Assembly: GCF_003014485.1 (NCBI RefSeq)
Contig: NZ_PYGA01000028.1
Location: 1 to 64,000, forward strand
DNA length: 64,000 nucleotides
Direction of reading: 5' to 3'
DNA from: Murinocardiopsis flavida
Lineage (GTDB): Bacteria; Actinomycetota; Actinomycetes; Streptosporangiales; Streptosporangiaceae
Shown here: piece after piece, positions 50,500 through 58,734 of the stretch
How the letters are laid out: every line of letters starts with the position of its first letter
How positions within the stretch are numbered: position 1 is the first letter of the stretch
Translations under genes and position numbers: made by a program
Notes under the pieces: model-generated
Told to the model about the DNA's origin: nothing
The model's database searches: none
Seen by the model: the letters and a program-made list of their open reading frames with translations, nothing else

Positions 50500-50526
50500 G
50501 CGTCCGCCGCGCGGCCCCGATGCCGC

Positions 50527-51696
50527 CTACCGGGCCCAGGTCCAGGCGTAGCCGGGGTCCTCGCAGGCCAGCGCCGCCGGGCCCAGGTCGAGCGGGCGGA
50601 AGGTGTCGATCATGACCGCGGTCTCCGAGGTCTCCCGCGCGCCCAGCGCCGCCTCGACCGCACCGGGCTGCGGGCCGTGGGTGAACCCCGCCGGGTGCAG
50701 CGAGATGGACCCGATGCCGATGCCGGACCCCTTGCGCGCCGCGTAGTCGCCGCCCACGTAGTACATGAACTCGTCGCTGTCGACGTTGTGGTGGTTGTAG
50801 GGGATGGGCACGGCGTCGTCGTGGAAGTCCAGGACCCGCGGGCAGAACGAGCACACCACGAAGTTGGGGCCCTCGAAGGTCTGATGTACCGGCGGCGGGG
50901 CGTGCGTCTTCTTCACGATCGGCTCGAAGTCGGCGATGTTGAACGCGTAGGGGTACAGGTGGCCGTCCCAGCCGACCACGTCGAAGGGGTGGTGGGCGAA
51001 CGTCATGCGGGTGAGGCCCCCGCGGGTGCGCACCAGCACCGGGGTCTCGGCGCGGGACTCCGGGCCGTCGACCAGCAGCGGCTCGGACGGGCCCCGCAGG
51101 TCGCGCTCGCTGTAGGGGGCGTGCTCCAGGAACTGGCCGGCGGACGACAGGTAGCGCTTCGGCGGGCGGATGTGCCCCGACGCCTCGATGACGAGCGCGC
51201 GCACCGCGCCACGCGGCAGCCACCGGTGGATGGTGCCGGTGGGCACCACCACGTAGTCGCCCTCGACGGCGTCGATGGCGCCGTAGCTCGACTCGAACCG
51301 GGCGTCGCCGGACTGGAGGTAGACGACCTCGTCGCCCACGGAGTTGCGGTACAGGCCGCTCGCCGCGGCGGTGGCGGCGTAGGAGATGCGCACGTCGCCG
51401 TTTGCGGCCAGCACCTGGCGGCCGGTCACCAGGTCGCCGCCCGCGGCGAGGTCGTGGGCGCGGAAGTGCCGGGGGGTGAGCGGGACGTTGGGCACCGGGT
51501 CGGCGGCGACGGCGGGTTCGGCGACCGGCTCGGCCGCCACGATGGCCGTGGGCAGGTAGCGGTGGTACAGCAGCGAGGAGTCGGCGGAGAACCCCTCCTC
51601 GCCCATCAGCTCCTCGGCGTAGATGCCGCCGTCGGGCTTGCGGAAGACGGTGTGGCGCTTGCGCGGCATCGCACCGACCGCGCGGTAGAACGGCAT
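50527..51696 (-). CDS. hmgA: Homogentisate 1,2-dioxygenase
   Basis: 389 aa, bacterial HmgA. Cupin-type iron dioxygenase opening homogentisate to maleylacetoacetate in tyrosine/phenylalanine catabolism. Motifs: PFYRAVGAMPRKRHTVFRKP at the N-terminus, GDYVVVPTGTIHRW, the iron site YNHHNVDSDEFMYYVGGDY (His, Glu), and HPAGFTHGPQPG (last His). Other pathway genes (hpd, fumarylacetoacetase) are not in the window. ATG 51696. Divergent from an IclR gene, its likely regulator. Convergent with the HxlR gene. Confidence 0.88.
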   Translation of the reverse strand: MPFYRAVGAMPRKRHTVFRKPDGGIYAEELMGEEGFSADSSLLYHRYLPTAIVAAEPVAEPAVAADPVPNVPLTPRHFRAHDLAAGGDLVTGRQVLAANGDVRISYAATAAASGLYRNSVGDEVVYLQSGDARFESSYGAIDAVEGDYVVVPTGTIHRWLPRGAVRALVIEASGHIRPPKRYLSSAGQFLEHAPYSERDLRGPSEPLLVDGPESRAETPVLVRTRGGLTRMTFAHHPFDVVGWDGHLYPYAFNIADFEPIVKKTHAPPPVHQTFEGPNFVVCSFCPRVLDFHDDAVPIPYNHHNVDSDEFMYYVGGDYAARKGSGIGIGSISLHPAGFTHGPQPGAVEAALGARETSETAVMIDTFRPLDLGPAALACEDPGYAWTWAR

Positions 51697-51783
51697 CGCA
51701 GGATCACAGCCCCTCGGGTCGCGGCGCGCGGCCCGCGCACGCGGATAGGGCCGGGGCGCCGGGTTGGCATCAGAGCGTTTTTG

Positions 51784-51796
51784 TCCGATAATCGGA
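51784..51796. promoter_or_regulatory. Palindrome TCCGAT-A-ATCGGA between hmgA and iclR
   Basis: A perfect 6-bp-arm inverted repeat in an AT-rich patch 65 bases upstream of the IclR ATG and 88 upstream of hmgA. IclR proteins bind short palindromes like this; the divergent layout supports shared control. Confidence 0.6.
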
Positions 51797-51860
51797 TATC
51801 GTTTGTCCGCTCACCGATCAGCATGACTCCGGCCGCGGAGCCCGTCAAGAGGAGTCGCCG

Positions 51861-52559
51861 ATGGCCGAGGGATCCAAGACGGTCGATCAAGCGCTGCGCC
51901 TGCTCAAGGAGATCGGCCGCGGCTCGGGAACCGTGTCCGAGCTCGGCACGCGCCTCGAACTGCCCCGCACCGTCGCCAACCGGCTCATCACCACCCTGCA
52001 CGAGCACGGGTTCGTGCGCCGCGGGCACGACGGCCGGTTCGTCCTCGGCGAGACCCTGTTCGCCATCGCCTCCGACGCAGACTCCCGCCTGCGCGAAGTC
52101 TGCCTGCCCCTGCTGCGCGACCTCGCCGCGCGCACCGACGAGACCGCCGTCCTGACCGTCGGCGACGGCGACCACGCCGTCGCCCTCGACCAGCACCGGG
52201 CCGGGGCGCACCTCATCGCCATCGACTACCGGCCGGGCACCCGCCACCCCATGGCGCAGGCCGCAGCGGGACGCGCCATCCTCGCGTGGTCGCCGCGCCG
52301 CCTCATCGACCGCTGCGCGGCGCGCGAGGCCGACCCCGGCGCCCTGCGCGCCGAACTCGACCGGGTCCGCGCGGCCGGATACGCGGTGTCGGTCAACGAA
52401 CTCCAAGCCGGCGTCGCCGGGGCCTCCGCCCCGCTGTTCCACAACGGGCGGGTGGTCGCCAGCATCGGCCTGGTCGTCCCCGCCCAGCGCTGGCCCGACC
52501 CCGCCCTCCTCGCCGAGCCGGTCCTCGCCGCGGCCAGGTCGGCCTCCGCCGGACTCTGA
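51861..52559 (+). CDS. IclR-family transcriptional regulator
   Basis: 232 aa. Helix-turn-helix (KTVDQALRLLKEIGRGSG, SELGTRLELPRTVANRLITTL) and an IclR effector domain (LREVCLPLLRDLAARTDETA; MAQAAAGRAILAW; GVAGASAPLFHNGRVVASIGLVVP). Divergent from hmgA, so it probably regulates homogentisate degradation in response to an aromatic ligand. ATG 51861 after GAGGAG. Confidence 0.9.
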   Translation: MAEGSKTVDQALRLLKEIGRGSGTVSELGTRLELPRTVANRLITTLHEHGFVRRGHDGRFVLGETLFAIASDADSRLREVCLPLLRDLAARTDETAVLTVGDGDHAVALDQHRAGAHLIAIDYRPGTRHPMAQAAAGRAILAWSPRRLIDRCAAREADPGALRAELDRVRAAGYAVSVNELQAGVAGASAPLFHNGRVVASIGLVVPAQRWPDPALLAEPVLAAARSASAGL

Positions 52560-52645
52560 CCGCCCGGCACGCGGGAGCGCCAACGACGTGCGGACCCGGC
52601 TGATCCGCGACCATCACTGACCGCCCTGGCACGCGGGGACGCCCC

Positions 52646-53839
52646 TCACCCGTCCCGGCGGAACGGGGCCGCGACGAGCACGACGGCGGCGCAGCCCGCA
52701 CCCGCGGCGATCGCGAAGACCACAGCGGGCACCGACAGGTCCAGCACGGTGCCCGCGAGCGCCGAGCCGACAGCGTTGCCCACCCCGAACGACGTGATCA
52801 TCCAGGCGTGCGCCTCGGTCAGCGTACCTTCGGGGGCGATCCGCGCGACCAGGGCGAAGGACGACGCCAGGACCGCCGGCAGCGCGCACCCGCTCAAGAA
52901 CGCCAGCGCCGCCATCGGCCCGAGTCCCGGCACGAGCGCGAGCGGCAGGTACCCGGCGGCGAGCAGCGCCATCAGGAGCAGCAGCCGCCGGTCCTCGCGC
53001 CGCGCCGCACGGACCCCGGTGTAGGCCACCCCGGCGACCAGCGCGCCCCCGGCGTTGGCGGCGATCAGCCACCCCGCGGCGCCGGACGCCCCGCTCGCCT
53101 CGGCGTAGCCGGTGATCCCGACGGTGAACGCGCCGATCGTCGTGCCCACGCACGCCAGCGCCGCGAACAGCCGCACCATGCCGCGGGCCCGCAGCGGGCC
53201 CAACCAGTGGCGTCGCACGGGACTCCCCCGCCAGGCGCGGGCCGGGCGCGCCGCGGCGAACCACAGCGTCCCGGCGAGGCCGACGGCCCCCGCCGCGGCA
53301 AGGCCCACCTGCGGCCCGCCCACCGCGGCGCAGCCCAGCACGATGAGCGGGCCGAAGACGAAGATGAGCTCCTGCGTGGCGGCGTCCAGCGAGAACCCCG
53401 CGCGCACGGTCCGCTCGTCGTCCAGCACCACCGGCCACAGCACCCGCAGGCACGGTTCGAGCTGCGGGGTCGTGGCGCCCGCGAGCGCGGCCGCCACGGC
53501 GGCTACGAGCGGGAACCGCACCGGGTCGATCGCTGCCAGCAGCAGGAACCCCGCCGTCGACAGCGCACCGCAGGCCAGCAGCACGGGGACCTGGCGGGTG
53601 CGGTCGATGAGCCGGGCAAGCACCGGGCCGAACCCGGCCGCACTGGCCGCATAGACCCCCGTGAGCAGCCCGGCGAGCCGGTAGTCCCCGTCACCGGCAC
53701 GCACGCTCAGGATGATGGCGAGCGGCGCCATCCCGGTGGGCAGCCGCCCCACAATGGAGGCTGTGAGCAGCCGGGCCGCGTGGCGGCTGCGCAGCACGGC
53801 GACGACGGGCGGCACCGGGCGCCCCGCTATCCGCGTCAT
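52646..53839 (-). CDS. Major facilitator superfamily transporter
   Basis: 397 aa with about 12 hydrophobic segments in two halves. The loop between TM2 and TM3 (VLARLIDRTRQVPVLL) is a weak MFS motif A, and the central loop is basic (ARPARAWRGSPVRRHWLGPLRARG). No substrate-specific motif is recognised; the sequence resembles drug/small-molecule exporters of actinobacteria. It overlaps the upstream HAD gene by ATGA on the minus strand, so the two are translationally coupled. Confidence 0.8.
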   Translation of the reverse strand: MTRIAGRPVPPVVAVLRSRHAARLLTASIVGRLPTGMAPLAIILSVRAGDGDYRLAGLLTGVYAASAAGFGPVLARLIDRTRQVPVLLACGALSTAGFLLLAAIDPVRFPLVAAVAAALAGATTPQLEPCLRVLWPVVLDDERTVRAGFSLDAATQELIFVFGPLIVLGCAAVGGPQVGLAAAGAVGLAGTLWFAAARPARAWRGSPVRRHWLGPLRARGMVRLFAALACVGTTIGAFTVGITGYAEASGASGAAGWLIAANAGGALVAGVAYTGVRAARREDRRLLLLMALLAAGYLPLALVPGLGPMAALAFLSGCALPAVLASSFALVARIAPEGTLTEAHAWMITSFGVGNAVGSALAGTVLDLSVPAVVFAIAAGAGCAAVVLVAAPFRRDG

Positions 53840-54540
53840 CGGACCGCCCCCTCGGCAAAGCCCATGGCCAGCGCCTCACTCAGCGTGGACCCGACGGGCA
53901 CCCGCTCGGCCCGCAGTGCCTCCACCGTGTGCAGGCCGCTCGCGACGAGGACGCACCGAGCGCCGGCCGCCGCAGCGGCGCGTGCGTCGTCCACGCTGTC
54001 GCCGATGAGCAGCACCCCCGCGCCGCCGGTGCCGAGCGCGCCCAGGTGCTCGGCGAGGTGGCGGGCCTTGCGTCCGGCGTCGGAACCGCGCTGCCCGTCG
54101 ACGCGCGCGAACCGGCCGGCGATGCCGAAACGGTCCACCAGCGCCATGAGGCGGTCGTGCGGGTGCATCGACAGCAGTGACTGGGTGCCTCGGCCCGCCA
54201 CCAGGTCCAGGCAGTCCAGCGCGTCGGCCGCCAGCGCCAGGGCGGGCCTGCGCCGGGCGTAGGCGGCATCGAACGCCGCGTTGAGAGCCGTGTGGACGTC
54301 GCCGGGCAGGGCGCGGCCCGCCAGCGCCGTGTAGTAGTCGGAGATCGGCTGGGTGTGGCTGCGTCGGCAGTGGTCGGCCGTGACGGGTGGCAGGCCGACC
54401 GCTGCGAACGCCTCGATGGTGGAGTCGACCATGGCGGCGGCGTCGTCGAACAGGGTCCCGTTCCAGTCCCAGACGACGTGCGCGATGGCGGCGCCGTCGG
54501 GGTTCAGGGGGTCGTTCGCGAGCGGAGAGGGGGGTGGCAT
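53836..54540 (-). CDS. HAD-superfamily hydrolase coupled to the MFS transporter
   Basis: 234 aa. Motif I VVWDWNGTLFDDAAAM (WNGT instead of the usual DGT), motif II LLSMHPHDRL, Lys/Arg region GRKARHLAEHL and motif IV VLLIGDSVDDARAAAAAGARCV. A PGPase-like helical cap is at residues 30-100. A small-molecule phosphatase is inferred. Its stop overlaps the transporter start, so the pair may process and export one compound. ATG 54540. Confidence 0.8.
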   Translation of the reverse strand: MPPPSPLANDPLNPDGAAIAHVVWDWNGTLFDDAAAMVDSTIEAFAAVGLPPVTADHCRRSHTQPISDYYTALAGRALPGDVHTALNAAFDAAYARRRPALALAADALDCLDLVAGRGTQSLLSMHPHDRLMALVDRFGIAGRFARVDGQRGSDAGRKARHLAEHLGALGTGGAGVLLIGDSVDDARAAAAAGARCVLVASGLHTVEALRAERVPVGSTLSEALAMGFAEGAVR

Positions 54541-54841
54541 CGTCTGCTTTCGGGCTCTGGGGCGGCGGCCGGACGGCACGCCGCCCATCGGCCCGTCGGT
54601 CGTAGAGAGACGCCGAGCCGCTGGTCACACGGACGCCAACACGCTAAGAAGCCCCAACAGGCCGCGTCCAGAGATCAGACCCCCTTCTGACACGGAAATG
54701 TCAGCTTGCCGCCGAACACCCCCCCGGGACGAACCGCCACGGCCCACGCCGGGCGCCGCGGGCACGGGTTCGTACTCCGCCACCGCCCCTCAAGGCGGAC
54801 TTGTGCCCGGGGTGCGGGCTCGAAGTGGACCATGGTGACTC
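54541..54841. other. Intergenic region with an operator-like palindrome
   Basis: 301 bases upstream of the HAD-MFS operon and downstream of the TetR gene, all minus strand. It holds the palindrome at 54687-54704 and a GC hairpin (CCGCC/GGCGG near 54785). No gene is supported. Confidence 0.4.
54687..54704. promoter_or_regulatory. Palindrome CTGACA-N6-TGTCAG
   Basis: A perfect 6-bp-arm inverted repeat about 150 bases upstream of the HAD-MFS operon, just past the 3' side of the TetR gene. It may be the operator of a regulator controlling the exporter. Confidence 0.4.
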
Positions 54842-55852
54842 CTACCCGGCCCGGGACCGGTAGGCGCGCTGGCGGCACGCCGGGGAGCAGTAGTCGCGCG
54901 GGCGGCCGGTGGCACCGCGGGCGACAGGGACGCCGCAGGACAGGCAGTGCCGCTCCGCGGGCTCGGCCGCAGGGCTGGAGTCGACCAGCGCCTGAATGCC
55001 GTCGCAGATGCGCTCCATCCCGAAGGCGAAGCTCGCCTCCGGCGAAACGTAATCCCCCTCGGCGACCAGCCGGGCGAGAGCGGGGTAGCTTCCGGACGCC
55101 GCGCGGCGGGCGAAATCGGGGTAGCGCTCGGTCCACCACTGCTCGATGTCCATCCCGGACTCGGCTTCGAGCCGCGCCTCCTCGATGGAGTCGTACGCGG
55201 CTCCTCGGACGAAGTGGTTGATCAGGGAGAGCGCGGCGGACCGCTGCGAAGCGCCGAGCCCGCTGCCGTCGAGCGCGGCTAGCGCGGCGTCGAAGGCCGC
55301 GAGCACGTTGGGGCCCAGCGACGAACGGCTCTCCGGAACCTGGAGCAGCCAAGGGTGGCGGTGGTAGACGCGCCAGTCGGCGCGCGCCAGCTCCCACACC
55401 CGTTCGCGCCAATGCGTCCCGATGAAGGACACGGCCTCGCCAGAGGCGGCCGCGCCGGAAGACGCGCCGCCGTTCGCGGCGCCACCGTTGGCCGTCCTGC
55501 CGTAGGCGGCGTCGACCATGAGGCCGACCAGTTCGGTCTTGGTGCGGACGTAGCGGTAGAGCGACATGGTCGTGACACCGAGGCGCTCGGCCGTGGTGCG
55601 CATGGTGAGGGAACCGAACCCGTCGGTGTCGGCGATCTCGATGGCCGCGGCGACGATCCGCTCCGCAGTGAGGCGGCGCTCCGGCCTCCGGCGCGGGCCG
55701 CCGGTGGTCCTATCGCCACTGGCCGAGCCGTGCGGACCGCCCGCAGCCCCATCGACACCGGCCGAGCCGTGCCGACCGCCCGCAGGCCCAATGGCAGCCG
55801 CGGAGCCATGGGGGCTGCCGAGGCCGTTGCCGTTGTCCTTTTCCGGCACCAT
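54842..55852 (-). CDS. TetR-family regulator with C-terminal zinc-knuckle
   Basis: 336 aa. A Gly-rich repetitive N-terminus (residues 1-55, imperfect GPxGGxHGSA units, repeated in DNA) precedes the TetR helix-turn-helix (RLTAERIVAAAIEIADTDG, TTAERLGVTTMSLYRYVRTK), a tetracycline-repressor-type C-terminal domain, and an added tail CLSCGVPVARGATG then YCSPACRQRAYR: CxxC...CxxxC, probably zinc-binding. The tail could add DNA contacts or sense metal or redox state. Divergent from the DUF418 gene, with a GTAAC-N10-GTTAC repeat between. Confidence 0.85.
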   Translation of the reverse strand: MVPEKDNGNGLGSPHGSAAAIGPAGGRHGSAGVDGAAGGPHGSASGDRTTGGPRRRPERRLTAERIVAAAIEIADTDGFGSLTMRTTAERLGVTTMSLYRYVRTKTELVGLMVDAAYGRTANGGAANGGASSGAAASGEAVSFIGTHWRERVWELARADWRVYHRHPWLLQVPESRSSLGPNVLAAFDAALAALDGSGLGASQRSAALSLINHFVRGAAYDSIEEARLEAESGMDIEQWWTERYPDFARRAASGSYPALARLVAEGDYVSPEASFAFGMERICDGIQALVDSSPAAEPAERHCLSCGVPVARGATGRPRDYCSPACRQRAYRSRAG

Positions 55853-56026
55853 CGCCTCCGAGCCGTGCGCTTGCTATATTACGTACACTCATGCGCGCTG
55901 CGCGACACGATCGCCGGCATAACGCCACAGCACCACAACACACGCCCTACCGGACACTACGCACAGCAGACCCGTGCAGCTCTCGACCACCGCCCCCACG
56001 ACGGCCGACCACTCACCCCACGTTCC

Positions 56027-56046
56027 GTAACATAGATGCTAGTTAC
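56027..56046. promoter_or_regulatory. Operator-like repeat GTAAC-N10-GTTAC
   Basis: GTAACATAGATGCTAGTTAC, with inner TAG-ATG-CTA, lies 58 bases before the DUF418 ATG in AT-rich DNA. It is probably bound by the divergent TetR protein. Confidence 0.5.
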
Positions 56047-56103
56047 GCAACACCCTCTGGTCAAGCGCGCCGACGGCGGGAGCACCCGACGGAAGGAACG
56101 CCC

Positions 56104-57294
56104 ATGCCATCCCCGCCGCCCGATGCCGCGGAACACCGGGGCGGGACCGCCGCCGCGCCGCGCCACCTCACCCCCGACCTCGCCCGCGGCTTCATGCTGC
56201 TCCTCATCGCCATGGCGTATGCGCCGCTGTACGTGGCCGGCGCGGAGTACGGGCTCAACTACCACCCGACCGACGGCGGCACGGCCGACCGGGTCACCAA
56301 CTTCCTGCGCCTCGTCCTGCTCGACAACCGCTCCTACCCGATGTTCGCGGCCCTGTTCGGCTACGGCCTCGCAACGGTCGCGGCCCGCAGGAGCGCGGCA
56401 GGCGACGGCCCCGGCGAGGTCCGCCGGCTGCTGCGGCGCCGCGGCCTGTTCCTGCTGCTGTTCGGGTTCGCGCACGGGGTGCTCGTCTTCCCCGGGGAGA
56501 TCCTGGGCGCCTACGGGGTGGCGACGCTGCTCGTGGGGTGGCTGATGGTCCGGCCCGAACGGGCGCTGCTCCGGGCCGCCGCCGTGCTGGTCCCGATCCA
56601 CGTGATCCTGGTCCCCATGTTCACGCTGATCGCGTCTCACTACATGTACGCCGAAGCCGAGCACGTGGTGCCCGGGTACTCCCCGGCCGAGATGGTGGGA
56701 CGGGTCGCCGAGTACCCGGTCGTGCCCTTCTTCTCCCTCCTCGCGTACCCCGTCCTCCTCGCGATGGTGCTGGGCGCCTGGGCGGGGCGGCGGTCCCTGC
56801 TCGCCGACCCCGCGGCGCACCGGCGCCTGCTGGTGCGGACCGCCGCCATCGGCATCGGGGTGTCGGTGGCGGGGGCGCTGCCCGCGGGGCTGGTCGCCGC
56901 CGAACTGTGGCAGACCACGGCGACGCTCGACGGCGTGCTGATGGCGGTCCAGGTCCTCACCGGCGTGGCCGGGGGTATCGGCTACGCGGCGCTGTTCGGG
57001 GTGATCAGCGCCCGCACCGGGGACCGGCCCGGCCCTGTGGCACGGGCGCTCGCCGCCGCGGGGGCGCGCTCGCTGAGCTGCTACCTGTTCAACTCGATCG
57101 TGCTGGCGGTCCTGCTCTCGCCGTCGCTGCTGGGCCTGGAAGCGGGGCTGACCAGCACCGGCGCGGTCTTCGTCGCCGCCGGGGTCTGGGCGGTGGGGGT
57201 GGCGCTGGCCGTGCTCCTGCAACGGTCGGGGCGCGGCGGACCGGCCGACGTCTTCCTGCGCCGACTGGTCAACCGGCCCGCCCGCGGACGCTGA
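56104..57294 (+). CDS. DUF418-family membrane protein
   Basis: 396 aa with about nine hydrophobic segments. Starts PDLARGFMLLLIAMAYAPLY, then RSYPMFAALFGYGLATVAARR and RRGLFLLLFGFAHGVLVFPGEILGAYG, and ends with the DUF418 domain (ARSLSCYLFNSIVLAVLLSP). The topology is like acyltransferase-3 proteins, to which DUF418 is distantly related; function unknown. ATG 56104 follows GGAAGGA. Divergent from the zinc-knuckle TetR gene, its likely regulator. Confidence 0.85.
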   Translation: MPSPPPDAAEHRGGTAAAPRHLTPDLARGFMLLLIAMAYAPLYVAGAEYGLNYHPTDGGTADRVTNFLRLVLLDNRSYPMFAALFGYGLATVAARRSAAGDGPGEVRRLLRRRGLFLLLFGFAHGVLVFPGEILGAYGVATLLVGWLMVRPERALLRAAAVLVPIHVILVPMFTLIASHYMYAEAEHVVPGYSPAEMVGRVAEYPVVPFFSLLAYPVLLAMVLGAWAGRRSLLADPAAHRRLLVRTAAIGIGVSVAGALPAGLVAAELWQTTATLDGVLMAVQVLTGVAGGIGYAALFGVISARTGDRPGPVARALAAAGARSLSCYLFNSIVLAVLLSPSLLGLEAGLTSTGAVFVAAGVWAVGVALAVLLQRSGRGGPADVFLRRLVNRPARGR

Positions 57295-57391
57295 CGCCCG
57301 TTGCCGACCCGCCCGCAGGCGCGGGCCGACAGGGCAGGGGTGCTCCCGAATGGCGGCGCCGCGGGGCGCGGTCGCCGCGCGGCCCACCGGG

Positions 57392-57895
57392 TCAGTACGC
57401 GGTGGCGAGGAAGTAGCCGAGGGCGACGAAGGCGACGACGTAGCAGACCCCGACGAGGCCGAACGCCACCCAGGCGAGGATCATCATGACCTTCGCGGCT
57501 CCGGGGCTGTTGGAGTTCATCGCGGCCCCGACGATGCCCAGCACCATCCCGGCGAGGCAGCCCAGTGCGAGCGGCCACAGGATGACGAAGGAGGCGAACA
57601 TGCCGAGCCCGTTGAGGACCGCCGCGATGATGGCCGAGGCGGCGACCCCGGCACTGCCCTGCTGCGTCGGGTATCCGCCGCCGGGGTAGCCCGGGCCGCC
57701 CGGATATCCCGGATATCCCGGGTGGACCGGGCCGCTCGGGTGTCCGCCGCCGGGGTACCCCCCGCTGCCCGGGTAGCCCCCGGTCGACGACTGCTGACCG
57801 TAGTCCCCGTAGCCCCCATAGCCACCGGACGGGGGCGGCGCGCCCCATCCGCCGGTGCCGTATTGCGGTCCGCCCGGACCGGTGCCGTAACTCAT
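57392..57895 (-). CDS. Small Gly/Pro/Tyr-rich membrane protein (DUF4190-like)
   Basis: 167 aa. Residues 1-80 are low-complexity Gly/Tyr/Pro/Ser (repeated GGYPG, PGYPGGPG). Two to three hydrophobic segments follow (AASAIIAAVLNGLGMFASFV, LALGCLAGMVLGIVGAAM, VMMILAWVAFGLVGVCYVVA), the arrangement of actinobacterial DUF4190 proteins. Function unknown; the tail could be disordered and interact with the cell envelope. ATG 57895. Confidence 0.75.
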   Translation of the reverse strand: MSYGTGPGGPQYGTGGWGAPPPSGGYGGYGDYGQQSSTGGYPGSGGYPGGGHPSGPVHPGYPGYPGGPGYPGGGYPTQQGSAGVAASAIIAAVLNGLGMFASFVILWPLALGCLAGMVLGIVGAAMNSNSPGAAKVMMILAWVAFGLVGVCYVVAFVALGYFLATAY

Positions 57896-58023
57896 GGTGG
57901 CTGGTGTCCGTTCTGCTCGGCTATCAGCACCATCATGTCAGAATCGCACGCCGCGGATTGGGGCTCGGGTGCTTCGGCGGGGTGTCGGCACAGCGGGGGA
58001 TGGCAACTCCCAACTCGCCACCT

Positions 58024-58734
58024 TTACATTGTAGATTCACCATTTTGCGAGGTGAGGACGGACGCGGCGGCCTTCTCGATCTCCTCGATCGAACCCGCCA
58101 TCAGCACCGCGGCGTGCTCGGTGATGGCAGGGACCGGCCAATCCCACCACGCCGCGCGGGCCAGCCGCGCGGCGTCCTCCGCCGAGTAGCGCCGCCGGAC
58201 CTCGCGGGCGGGATTGCCCGCGACGACGGTGTAGGGGTCGACGTCGCGGGTCACCACGGCGCCCGCACCGATGATCGCGCCGTCGCCGATGCCGACCCCC
58301 GGCAGCACCGTCGCGTCGCGCCCGAACCACACGTCGTTGCCGACGACGGTGTCGCCGCGGCTGGGATCGTGCGCCAGGAACGTCGCGAGGGTGCCGTCCT
58401 GCCAGGCGCCGGGGAACATCGTGAACGGGAACGTGCTGGGGCCGGTGGCGACGTGGTTGCCGCCGAGCAGGAAGCGGACCCCGCTCCCGATCGAGCAGAA
58501 CCGGCCGATGCGCAGCATCTCGGGGCCGAAGGCGTACAGCGTGCGGGACTCCTCGAACGACGCGCCGCCGTCCTCGGAGGCGTCGTAGTAGCTGTACTCC
58601 CCCGCCTCCACCAGCGTCCCCGTGAGCGACGGCCGGATGAACACGCACCGCGCGTCGCCCTCGGCGAGCGGGAACACCCGTGCGGGGTCGGGCACCGCGC
58701 CGCCCGGCGCGGCGGATCCACCAGGGTCGGTCAT
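58024..58734 (-). CDS. Hexapeptide-repeat acetyltransferase (CatB/Vat-like, XAT family)
   Basis: 236 aa. Left-handed beta-helix repeats such as GRFCSIGSGVRFLLGGNH (catalytic His in GGNH), STFPFTMFPG, VVGNDVWFGRDATVLPGVGIGDGAIIGAGAVV and the closing DVDPYTVVAGNPAREVRRR. This matches xenobiotic acetyltransferases that modify chloramphenicol or streptogramin A. The start overlaps the stop of the ABC-F gene by ATGA, so both are made together, a combination suggesting antibiotic resistance. Many such proteins, however, acetylate cellular sugars, so drug activity is not proven. Confidence 0.8.
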   Translation of the reverse strand: MTDPGGSAAPGGAVPDPARVFPLAEGDARCVFIRPSLTGTLVEAGEYSYYDASEDGGASFEESRTLYAFGPEMLRIGRFCSIGSGVRFLLGGNHVATGPSTFPFTMFPGAWQDGTLATFLAHDPSRGDTVVGNDVWFGRDATVLPGVGIGDGAIIGAGAVVTRDVDPYTVVAGNPAREVRRRYSAEDAARLARAAWWDWPVPAITEHAAVLMAGSIEEIEKAAASVLTSQNGESTM

